From: Cellulophaga algicola DSM 14237
Lineage (GTDB): Bacteria; Bacteroidota; Bacteroidia; Flavobacteriales; Flavobacteriaceae
Direction of reading: 5' to 3'
Length of the DNA stretch: 64,000 nucleotides
Assembly (NCBI RefSeq): GCF_000186265.1
Contig: NC_014934.1
Coordinates: forward strand, 248,001-312,000
Numbering within the stretch: the first letter of the stretch is position 1; each line of letters begins with the position of its first letter. The position numbers were made by a program, and so were the translations under genes. Below the pieces are notes generated by a model. It saw only the letters and a list, made by a program, of their open reading frames with translations, made no database searches and was not told the DNA's origin. This document shows positions 41,890 to 50,366 of this stretch, piece after piece.

Positions 41890-42444
41890 ATGAAACGATT
41901 AAAGAATAGTATAAAATATTTAGCCATTATAATTTTGCTCATCATTCCGTTTCGTGGATTTCTATTTAGAACTTCCGTGAACTATTCAGAAATTGATCAC
42001 AGAAAAAATGTTGAGTTGACAGACAAAAAATTGATTGCAGAAATTAATAATCAAACAAAAGGAAAAGTATTAAACATTGAAGAAATCATTGAACTAAGTA
42101 ATGAAATAACGAGCGATAACTTAGCTTTTTCTTTACATAGGGTTTCTAGCAATGCGAATGCAGTTTATACCTCCAAAAAGGCTAATTGTATAGGATATTC
42201 TTCGTTGTTTAACTCCATTGGCACTTATATGTTGCAGCAACAGCAACAGACAGATACATATGAATTTATTCACTTAGTTGGTGCTTTGGATGTTTTAGGG
42301 TTCAATATTCACAACTTATTTGATAACCCGTTTTTTAAAGACCATGATTACAATGAAATTATAAATAAAAAGACGCATACAAAGCTGTTTGTAGACCCGA
42401 GTTTAAGAGATTATTTAAGAATTGAATATGTATCGTCTCGATAA
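41890..42444 (+). CDS. Transglutaminase-like membrane-anchored protein
   Basis: A 184-residue protein with one N-terminal membrane span (residues 10-27). The outer part has a transglutaminase-type triad in order: Cys in KKANCIGYSSLFNSIGTYML (about residue 99), His in NKKTHTKLFVDPSL, and Asp in the following FVDPSLRDYL. In such folds Cys-His-Asp drives peptide cleavage or cross-linking. The length is short, so it holds little more than the core. Its place beside a BatD-like gene is suggestive, since BatD and transglutaminase-like proteins are often encoded together. Confidence 0.6.
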   Translation: MKRLKNSIKYLAIIILLIIPFRGFLFRTSVNYSEIDHRKNVELTDKKLIAEINNQTKGKVLNIEEIIELSNEITSDNLAFSLHRVSSNANAVYTSKKANCIGYSSLFNSIGTYMLQQQQQTDTYEFIHLVGALDVLGFNIHNLFDNPFFKDHDYNEIINKKTHTKLFVDPSLRDYLRIEYVSSR

Positions 42445-42549
42445 CAACAGCTAAGATTAGCGCTAAAAAAGCAGGTATATAAGACCATACCTTAAATTTA
42501 CACCTAGAACCTTAGTCTGCCAGATGCGCTCTATAAAAAAACATACTAA

Positions 42550-43104
42550 ATGAAATATAAAGATACTCAGCTACTAATTATTCCAGGACTTGGAGGTTCT
42601 GGCGTAGACCATTGGCAATCGTTTTGGTTACAGAAATTTGACTCTTCAATTAGGGTAAATCAAGAAAACTGGAATAAGCCTCAACTAAAAGATTGGTTAA
42701 CTAATTTAAACAAAGCTATTTTAAGAATAGATGGTCCCATTATTCTAGTTGCACATAGTCTTGCTGTATCATTAGTATTACACTGGGTTAACACCTATAC
42801 CAATTCCAATATTAAAGGTGCTTTATTAGTCGCTCCTGCAGATGTTGACTCCCCAACACATACGCCTGAATCGGTAAGAGGTTTTGCTCCTATGCCACTA
42901 GCTAAACTTCCTTTTCCTTCAATAGTAGTCGCTAGTGAGAATGATGAATATATAAGCCTAGAGCGTGCGGAATATTTCGCAAAAAAATGGCAAAGTGAAT
43001 TTATAAATATTGGTTTAAAAGGTCATATAAATTCCGATTCAACGTTGGCATTTTGGGAAGAAGGTCAAGCAATTTTAGCGCAATTAATAAACAAGATACC
43101 GTAA
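42550..43104 (+). CDS. RBBP9/YdeN-type alpha/beta hydrolase
   Basis: A 184-residue single-domain hydrolase. QLLIIPGLGGSGVDHWQSFW is the start typical of the RBBP9/YdeN family, the nucleophile serine lies in ILVAHSLAVSLVLHW, the acid in VVASENDEYISLERA, and the histidine in GLKGHINSDSTL. Members hydrolyse small esters; the natural substrate is unknown. A cytosolic protein, probably alone in its unit. Confidence 0.88.
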   Translation: MKYKDTQLLIIPGLGGSGVDHWQSFWLQKFDSSIRVNQENWNKPQLKDWLTNLNKAILRIDGPIILVAHSLAVSLVLHWVNTYTNSNIKGALLVAPADVDSPTHTPESVRGFAPMPLAKLPFPSIVVASENDEYISLERAEYFAKKWQSEFINIGLKGHINSDSTLAFWEEGQAILAQLINKIP

Positions 43105-43129
43105 AAAAAAAGAATACAATAAGACACAT

Positions 43130-43510
43130 TTCTATACGAGTTTCTGTGATTATAGTACTCCTAATTATTACCATCAATATTTTCTTAACTACATAAAAGC
43201 AAAAAAAAGATGTGCTAAGGGAGACGTTATCTTCCTTTTTCTTTGGCTTTGAGGAGGCTATACCTTTTGGTATTTTTACTGCTTTTTAAGTGTTATTTAC
43301 AAAAAAGCAGCTTACAAAAAGGAACTGTAATTGGAGTATAGTCCTTTTACGTCCAAGTTCTCCATGTTACTTTCGATTTATTTTAAATTATTAAATTTTT
43401 GAAATATTCTCGACTACGAATAGATAGCATTCAAATCTCCAACATACTATAAAGGAGAATTACGCAACAAATACTACTGAGATTTTTTTAAAGAAAAAGT
43501 AAACTCATAC
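43130..43510 (+). pseudogene. Decayed membrane protein gene
   Basis: After the hydrolase stop, pieces such as ISIRVSVIIVLLIITINIFL, DVLRETLSSFFFGFEEAIPF and HTIKENYATNTTEIFLKKK appear in changing frames between stops. They look like the leftovers of one membrane protein gene of about 120 codons. No family is recognised. The remainder of the gap up to 43754 shows no gene. Confidence 0.35.
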
Positions 43511-43754
43511 TTACCGTAAAAGCATAAGCCTCAATACATTGTTTCAAATAGGATTACCCTGTGCTCCATCTGTACCTTTTAGTCTAATTTTAGCACCTAC
43601 CAAATTTTTAATTTGACTCCAAATTTGTAAATTTGCCCAGACAAAAAAAGGAAAGAAGTGCCTCCCTCCTGCCCTTTATTTCTTTTATCACCTAGAAAAA
43701 AAATGTTTACAAAACCGAACGCAATACGATACAATTAATTACTAAAATTTGGTA

Positions 43755-44315
43755 ATGAAGAAGCACAAAGCCATTCGGTTTTTTATGATCCTAAATGTTT
43801 TATGTATTCAAATTACATTTTTGACCATGATTATAAAGGAAAAATACGATTCTAACATTTATGTAGCCCTACTTTCCTTGTTATTGATTACGTTAACAAT
43901 GTTTGGAAATAAATATTTGGATTTACACCATGATGAATATTCTTATGAAAAAATAGCTGTAGTCATTTGGGTTCCTATTGGAGCTATAGTTTGCTATATT
44001 TTAAATATTAATTTAGGCTTAGGCAGTGTATTATCCGCCAGTATCGTAGGGACTCTAGCCTCTTTTATTCCTAAATTAAAAAAACAATCTATTTACTTAA
44101 AAAATTTACCGCCTGCTATTTATTGTGGTGCATTTGTAGGGATGTCTAGTGTACAAATTACACCCTCCATTTATTTTGTAATAGCAGCAGGAATTATAGC
44201 TGGATTATTTTTTATGATCTCTAAAAGTCTATTTCTTGGTGTTGGTGGAAAACTTGGGACTATAGCTTTCACTGGCGTTATTATGGTATCCTTAATGTAC
44301 TGGCTATCGTTATGA
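43755..44315 (+). CDS. Membrane protein, first of a translationally coupled pair
   Basis: About 186 residues from the ATG at 43755 (MKKHKAIRFFMIL); a TTG two codons earlier is possible. Six predicted spans. The second half repeats a glycine-rich pattern, ISKSLFLGVGGKLGTIAFTG, close to the pattern of the next protein (NKSPFFNGYGGALGASAFIA), and both have a GASFIGM / GAFVGMSS motif before it. The two proteins therefore look like related halves of one structure. The start codon of the next gene overlaps the stop of this one (ATGA), so they are translated in step. Function unknown; a transporter is a reasonable guess only. Confidence 0.65.
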   Translation: MKKHKAIRFFMILNVLCIQITFLTMIIKEKYDSNIYVALLSLLLITLTMFGNKYLDLHHDEYSYEKIAVVIWVPIGAIVCYILNINLGLGSVLSASIVGTLASFIPKLKKQSIYLKNLPPAIYCGAFVGMSSVQITPSIYFVIAAGIIAGLFFMISKSLFLGVGGKLGTIAFTGVIMVSLMYWLSL

Positions 44316-44785
44316 ACACGTTGATCATTATTATAACAGGGATTGTAGGTACAATACTTACCTTTTACTTAAGTGAACATTTAAAACAAGGTCCTGTAAG
44401 AGCCTCAGCGCTACTAGCACTCATTGTTGCTTTATTTTTTCAGTTATTTCCTGAAGTATTCAATCCATACCTAACTAAACACATACCCATTGTATTTATA
44501 GGCGCATCATTTATTGGCATGATCTCTTCAGAGGCCAAAGGCAGTTACAGTATCTTGGTAATTGCTAGTATTCTATTCAGTGTTATATACATTAATAAGA
44601 GTCCATTTTTTAATGGCTACGGAGGTGCGTTAGGAGCATCAGCTTTTATAGCCCTATTAACCACTATGGGAATTTCCGTTATATTTTCTAAAAATAGGAA
44701 AATAGTAAAGCGTGTTATCCTACGTAGAAAAAAAGTTCAAATTCAGAAAAAACACAATAAAAATGATTTGAATACGCGAGTTTAG
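44312..44785 (+). CDS. Membrane protein, second of a translationally coupled pair
   Basis: A 157-residue protein with five predicted spans and a basic C-terminal tail (KRVILRRKKVQIQKKH). It overlaps the previous gene by 4 bases and shares its motif pair (FIGASFIGMISSEAKGSYS, KSPFFNGYGGALGASAF). The pair could form a hetero-oligomer in the inner membrane, as in small two-subunit permeases. No family is recognised and no substrate-binding protein lies next to it. Confidence 0.65.
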   Translation: MNTLIIIITGIVGTILTFYLSEHLKQGPVRASALLALIVALFFQLFPEVFNPYLTKHIPIVFIGASFIGMISSEAKGSYSILVIASILFSVIYINKSPFFNGYGGALGASAFIALLTTMGISVIFSKNRKIVKRVILRRKKVQIQKKHNKNDLNTRV

Positions 44786-45024
44786 ATTTTTCAAATCATC
44801 CATAATACTATACCTCAAACTGAAACAGGTCTCTTTTTGGACAAGCTTATTCCTCTTACTTAAAAAACACCTCTATAAAATCCTATTTAGAATCAACGGA
44901 AGATCTAATTCTATTTTTTTCTATAGGTATAAGGTCTAAATACTATTAACCCCTTAACATTAGTTGTTCTAATATCTAAAAACCAAAATAACCCTACTTG
45001 GCATAGCCACTGCACCTTTCATTT

Positions 45025-45772
45025 ATGAAAAAATTAGTTCTCCTCATCTTTTTAGTACCCCCTTCTGCTTCTTTCGCAAAATGAAAATACCCAAATACAG
45101 CATGCTTTAAATCAAAACTTCAGTTTAATAGATCTGTTTTAGCAATTAGCACCCATGGCTATTAATCGATATATCACCACATTCTTGACCTCTTTGTGTT
45201 CAAAAATTGGTTTTCATAACGATTTTGTTCCTATAAATCCATTTTAAATAATTGGTTTGTTCTCATCCTTTTTGGAGTTTTATTTTTATCTACAGCGCTT
45301 GTTGGTACCGTTTTCAAAACTAATAAAGCAACTGCGCCCATTGGCTTAGCAGACAATTACCTATCTAATCATGCGGCATTAATTAGTAATGGTTTTGTCA
45401 TGTTAGCACCAACATTTTTTTAGCAGATAGTCCTGACCAAAGTGAAATCGTATATCAAGCTAATTTCTTTTCTGTTAGTTTAAAAACATTTTTAATTTTA
45501 GCAGCCTCCATGTATTTTTTAGTCATTGTTATGACCTTTAGGTTTTTTATTGCTATTTTAATTTTCCTTTCACCAATTCCCTTCATTGATTCCGTTTTAG
45601 AAATTACTAAAATTATAGTATCCATCGTCTTTGTAATTATTAGTATTATAAGCCCTACCACCTCCGTAATATTTTCGGTAATTATGTTTTTAATTGTTCT
45701 CGTATTCTACCAAAAATCTTTACGGTTGCTCACTCGGATTAAATATCTACAGGTATATCTTAACTATTTTTA
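45025..45772 (+). pseudogene. Decayed multi-pass membrane protein gene
   Basis: It begins MKKLVLLIFLVPPSASFAK then TGA. Coding-like pieces follow in changing frames: NNWFVLILFGVLFLSTALVG, TVFKTNKATAPIGLADNYLS and, from 45510, a long open piece YFLVIVMTFRFFIAILIFLS up to 45772. At least three stops interrupt it. It was once a secreted-start membrane protein of about 250 residues. No family is named. Confidence 0.5.
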
Positions 45773-45899
45773 GAAAAAAAGAAACTATCCTATCTAATGG
45801 AAACTCATTATCCATTTTAGTTTTAATAATTAAGGAAACAAAAACATTTAAAAAAGGAAAAATAGTTAGGCTAGAAAAACGAGGAAATAAGGTTTTTTG

Positions 45900-46190
45900 A
45901 TGAAAAAAACGATTCTTTTAGCGCATAAAGAAGAAGAAATAACGCTGGAGAATTGTTTTCTATCTCAGCCCCATTTAGACACGAATATTACGAATGATCT
46001 TGGAGATATGTCTTTAATTATTAACCAGTCTTACCATAAATTTATTGACAATTTATCTTAAGAATTAAGTAGTGAGATTAGAAAAAAAGCTAGTATTAAG
46101 GAGAATTTAAATACAAGTTTCTTATACCAGATTAAGAATATGTTTAACAAACGTGATATTAATGAATTAAAGTTTATATCTGAACCATAA
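45900..46190 (+). pseudogene. Decayed hypothetical gene
   Basis: Frame MKKTILLAHKEEEITLENCF and LSQPHLDTNITNDLGDMSLI, then TAA, with more coding-like residues behind it (ELSSEIRKKASIKENLNTSF). Probably the partner gene of the decayed membrane gene before it. From 46191 to 46621 I see no gene. Confidence 0.35.
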
Positions 46191-46621
46191 AATTCCTACG
46201 CTACAATTAGAGTCTCTTTTACCTAAATCCCTAATGTTTATAATAATAATAATGCTAACACTCGCCTTTTACAGCTGCTTCTTAGGTTAAGTTAGAACGC
46301 AATTTAATATTAAAAAACTTTGCTGTTCGCTTTTTAGATAGTGTATTTACGCTTCCTAGTGCTATTTTTGGATTAAAATTTAAACGCCTAATCTATTTAT
46401 AAAAGATAGCGGATAAGGGCCTCTAATTATTGGCCTATTTTAGACGTACTATCTTTTAGTTTATGAATTTCAAGGCAAACAACAGTATTTGTCTATTACA
46501 CCAACAAAAGCAATGTATTAACAACAATTAAAATCTTGTTTTTACTAAAAATTCTAGTTTAGAGTAGTTTTAGAAAGTAATACCGCTTTTTAGAATCAAA
46601 ATTCCCTAAATATAGCAGAGA

Positions 46622-48514
46622 TTGAGGTACCTAACATCTATAAGATTATTACTAATTATTCCTATTACTTTCTTAATTACTTTATTAGAGCCTGATGCTG
46701 CTCACAATGCAACATTTTTTGAGAAGGAAAAACCCAAAGAGATAACAGACACAAACAAATACAAGCCTTTAGCAGAAATTGACACTGATGGCGATGGCCT
46801 TACTGATGATATTGATGAAGATGATGATAATGATGGTATTCCTGATTTATATGAGGATGGTTGTGAGGTGAATACTGCATTTGGCACGCCCCCTTCGAGT
46901 TTAACATCGACGAACTATGTCACTTCTATTTATACAAATTACAACAGTTTTTGGGCGTCATCTGTAGGATCTCTCAATCCAACCGGTTATGACAATGTTT
47001 CTGAACTTTTAGCATTTAAAGTAGGAAGCGAAACTTACGCTACAGGTGTTGGAGCAAGTGTAATGATAGATAGTGACGGTAATGGGCTGTATGATTCTAT
47101 GGATACAGATGGGGATACCACAGGAGATGTTACTTTAGAAGAAACTACTTGGACCGCATTAAGGCCCGTGACAAAAATTAAATCTGGAATACGTTTGGAA
47201 GGAAGAGCTATAGATGGTAATACGTCAAATGCAGTGGGACCACAACTTACTTCTGGTGGCATTCCGTTCAATCCATATCTTTATGAAGGAGAAAGAGGAC
47301 TCGATATGGGCTATGCTATTGCCAATATTGATAATGCTTGGTACTTTCGATTAGGAGGAGCTAATACAGCTGCCTATGGAGATGGAGAAATGGATATTTT
47401 ATTAACACAGGGTGCACAATTAGGTAGTGGTTTAAACTATAACAGGTTGCATCTGCTTGATGAAGACGGCAATTATTTAGGAAATGGAGTTGAAGTAAAT
47501 TGGAATAATACGCCAGTAGTAGGAAACTCCAATGTAGATCAATATAATGTAAATGATTCATCTAGTGGTAGAAATCAAAAAAAGAACATTCGTCTAGCAG
47601 CAGTAGAACTGTCTGAATTTGGACTTACTCCTGCAGAAAGAGCTATAGCGGTAATATTTCGTCTTGAAATTTCTGCTAATGCAGATCCTATATTTTTTGT
47701 AGTAAATGACAAGAGTTTTATTACGGCTTGTACACCGCAAGATACAGATGGAGATGGGATCGTAAACAGCTTAGACTTAGATAGTGATAATGATGGTATT
47801 TATGATGCTATAGAAGCTGGCCATGGTCAAGCGCTTGTAGATGGTAGATTAACCGGCCCTGTTGGCACCGATGGTATAGTTAATAGTATTCAGGCTACAG
47901 GACAATATGATAATGGCACTATAAACTATGAAATTAAGGATTCTAATAATGATAATATACTAGACTTTTTATCTTCTGATAGCGATGCAGATGGCTGTAA
48001 CGATGTCTTAGAAGCGGGCTTTTTAGATGGTGATGATGATAATTACCTAGGAACTTCTCCTCTTATGACTAATTCTTGGGGAGTGGTTACTGGTCAAGGT
48101 GGCTATACAACTCCAAGAGATGGTAATGGCAATAATGTACCAGATTATCAAGAATTTAGTTCGGCTCCTAGTATTTTAACAGCCCCTCAGGATACCGTTA
48201 TTTTTGATGGCAATTCTGGCTATATATCCATAACAGCAGCTAACACAACTCAGTACCAATGGCAGATAAGCACGGATGGAGGTACTAATTTTTCGGATAT
48301 CGTAGATACCACCACCTATTCAGGAATAGAGACTGCTACTTTGGGTATTTATGACACTAATTTAAACTTTGATGGGTTGTTATACCGAGTTATAATATTA
48401 AATGAAGGGTATGTTTGCTCAACATATGTTACTTCCGAAATAGCACAATTATCAATTAGAGTAAAAAGTGTAATTACAAACAAGAGAATAACCTATAGGA
48501 TTAAAAAAGAATAA
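46622..48514 (+). CDS. Surface/secreted protein with thrombospondin type-3 calcium-binding repeats
   Basis: A 630-residue protein from a TTG start with a hydrophobic leader (residues 1-22). Asp-rich TSP3-like calcium repeats occur at residues 54-78 (DTDGDGLTDDIDEDDDNDGI) and 373-393 (DTDGDGIVNSLDLDSDNDGI), with more at SDSDADGCNDV near 450. Between them is a large beta domain of unknown type (YATGVGASVMIDSDGNGLYD). From about residue 520 an Ig-like segment (YQWQISTDGGTNFSDI) ends RVKSVITNKRITYRIKK. No type IX secretion tail with the usual NGVY/GxYxL motif is obvious, so it may use another tail type. Probably exported and calcium-stabilised, with a role in adhesion. Confidence 0.75.
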   Translation: MRYLTSIRLLLIIPITFLITLLEPDAAHNATFFEKEKPKEITDTNKYKPLAEIDTDGDGLTDDIDEDDDNDGIPDLYEDGCEVNTAFGTPPSSLTSTNYVTSIYTNYNSFWASSVGSLNPTGYDNVSELLAFKVGSETYATGVGASVMIDSDGNGLYDSMDTDGDTTGDVTLEETTWTALRPVTKIKSGIRLEGRAIDGNTSNAVGPQLTSGGIPFNPYLYEGERGLDMGYAIANIDNAWYFRLGGANTAAYGDGEMDILLTQGAQLGSGLNYNRLHLLDEDGNYLGNGVEVNWNNTPVVGNSNVDQYNVNDSSSGRNQKKNIRLAAVELSEFGLTPAERAIAVIFRLEISANADPIFFVVNDKSFITACTPQDTDGDGIVNSLDLDSDNDGIYDAIEAGHGQALVDGRLTGPVGTDGIVNSIQATGQYDNGTINYEIKDSNNDNILDFLSSDSDADGCNDVLEAGFLDGDDDNYLGTSPLMTNSWGVVTGQGGYTTPRDGNGNNVPDYQEFSSAPSILTAPQDTVIFDGNSGYISITAANTTQYQWQISTDGGTNFSDIVDTTTYSGIETATLGIYDTNLNFDGLLYRVIILNEGYVCSTYVTSEIAQLSIRVKSVITNKRITYRIKKE

Positions 48515-48905
48515 CCATATTTAGTTTACCCCTATAAGATTCTTATCTATTTAAACAAAAACAGCGGTAATCAAAACCCTTATAGGTAAGCTATCAACAT
48601 ACAAATCAGAGACATACACATCTAAACAACTAATACAACCAAAATTATGCGTGTTATCTTCTTAACGCCTTTATGACAGGTATTAAACACTTAGCACCAA
48701 ATAGCTTACAGATTAAAAAATAAACCAACGTACTCTTAGAAAAAGAACTTAAAAATTTAAACCTTGGCTACTGTGTAGAAGTTTGTAACAGCATTATAAA
48801 ACCTCAGAAAATATCGATTATCAAAGCAAAAACAACCTAATATACTTGCTCTCTTTTTAAAGGAGTAGCGGTATATTTGTACGGTGAGGTCTAAAAGAAC
48901 AAAGA
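48515..48905. other. Intergenic stretch, no gene seen
   Basis: 391 bases. A frame near 48645 starts like a protein (MRVIFLTPL-like) but is soon closed, so at most a scrap of a decayed gene is present. The promoter of the antiporter gene must lie near 48850-48900. Confidence 0.3.
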
Positions 48906-50366
48906 ATGAATTTAACGATTGAGAATATACTATTAGTTGGCTCTTTATTACTTCTTGTAAGTATTTTTGCAGGTAAAACTTCTTATAAGTTTGGTGTTCC
49001 TACGCTACTGCTCTTTTTAGGAATTGGCATGTTGGCAGGTTCTGATGGTATTGGAGGTATCCGTTTTAATGACCCACAACTAGCTCAATTCATTGGTATA
49101 GTATCCTTAAATTTTATCCTATTTTCAGGTGGTCTTGATACCAACTGGACGGCTGTTAAACCAATTCTTAGGCAAGGAATACTATTATCAACATTAGGCG
49201 TTTTATTAACTGCAGTTTCTCTTGGTACTTTTGTATGGTTTGTTACAGACTTTACTATTTATGAAAGTTTGCTTTTAGGTTCTATTGTATCTTCTACAGA
49301 TGCAGCTGCTGTATTTTCAATTTTACGTTCAAAAAGTCTTGCCCTAAAAACAAACTTAAGACCAACTTTAGAATTAGAAAGTGGAAGTAATGATCCAATG
49401 GCATACGTGCTAACAATTGCATTTTTAACATTAGTTATTAATCAAGATAAGAGTTTTGCTTCTATAGTTCCTTTGTTTTTACAACAAATGATTTTAGGAG
49501 GTATCGCAGGTATTGCCTTTGGCATGTCTAGTAAATATATTATCAATAAAATAAAACTTGATTTTGAAGGGCTCTATCCTGTTTTAGTAATAGCCCTAAT
49601 GTTTATTACTTTTTCTGCTACCGATTTTGTAGGCGGTAATGGGTTTCTTGCCATTTATATATGCGCAGTTTATTTAGGTAATCAAGACCTGATACATAAA
49701 AAAACTATCCTGAAAATGTTTGATGGTTTGGCGTGGCTAATGCAAATTGTTCTATTCCTTACTTTAGGCTTACTTGTTTTTCCGTCTCAAATTATTCCAT
49801 ATATGGGTATTGGATTACTAATTTCAGTATTTCTTATAATTGTTGCCCGACCTATAGGAGTATTTATCAGCCTTATGTTTTTTAAAATGGAGCTAAAGAG
49901 AAGATTTTATATTTCTTGGGTTGGCTTGCGAGGTGCTGTCCCAATTGTATTTGCTACATACCCCCTTTTAGCTGGAATTGATAAAGCAAATATGATTTTT
50001 AATATTGTATTTTTCATTTCAGTGACCTCTATTTTAATTCAAGGAACAACACTTTCTTTAGTCGCAAAATGGCTAAAAGTGGGCTTGCCAGAAACACAGA
50101 AGAAATTAACCACAACAGATTTGCTAATGGCAGAAAATCCTAAAGCAGAAATGAAAGAACTCCTTATAACCTCTGACTGCTCTGCGGTAGGTAAAAAAAT
50201 TGTGGAGTTAGGTTTTCCTAAACATGCAATAATAGCAATGATTAATAGAGATGATAGCTATATTATTCCAAACGGTCTTACTAAAATAGAAGCACAAGAT
50301 ACTCTTATCGTTCTTGCAGACAATCCTAAGGTTTTTGATGACGTTTATAAAACATTGAAAAAATAG
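48906..50366 (+). CDS. nhaP2: Potassium/proton antiporter, NhaP2-type
   Basis: A 486-residue protein. Twelve or so membrane spans make up a CPA1 Na+/H+ exchanger domain (residues 1-385) with the hallmark SIVSSTDAAAVFSILRSKS, LELESGSNDPMAY (the double Asp/Asn region of the ion site), and GGNGFLAIYICAVYLGN, plus SWVGLRGAVPIVFATYPL. A TrkA_C domain follows (residues ~400-486, DCSAVGKKIVELGFPKHAII and DTLIVLADNPKVFDDV) that binds a ligand regulating transport. NhaP2 proteins expel K+ in exchange for H+. The length is normal for the Bacteroidota form. Confidence 0.9.
   Translation: MNLTIENILLVGSLLLLVSIFAGKTSYKFGVPTLLLFLGIGMLAGSDGIGGIRFNDPQLAQFIGIVSLNFILFSGGLDTNWTAVKPILRQGILLSTLGVLLTAVSLGTFVWFVTDFTIYESLLLGSIVSSTDAAAVFSILRSKSLALKTNLRPTLELESGSNDPMAYVLTIAFLTLVINQDKSFASIVPLFLQQMILGGIAGIAFGMSSKYIINKIKLDFEGLYPVLVIALMFITFSATDFVGGNGFLAIYICAVYLGNQDLIHKKTILKMFDGLAWLMQIVLFLTLGLLVFPSQIIPYMGIGLLISVFLIIVARPIGVFISLMFFKMELKRRFYISWVGLRGAVPIVFATYPLLAGIDKANMIFNIVFFISVTSILIQGTTLSLVAKWLKVGLPETQKKLTTTDLLMAENPKAEMKELLITSDCSAVGKKIVELGFPKHAIIAMINRDDSYIIPNGLTKIEAQDTLIVLADNPKVFDDVYKTLKK

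Noticed and set aside
45455-45900. Intact small membrane genes at 45.5-45.9 kb
   Set aside because: They continue the frames of a larger decayed membrane protein gene with several stops, so they are fragments.
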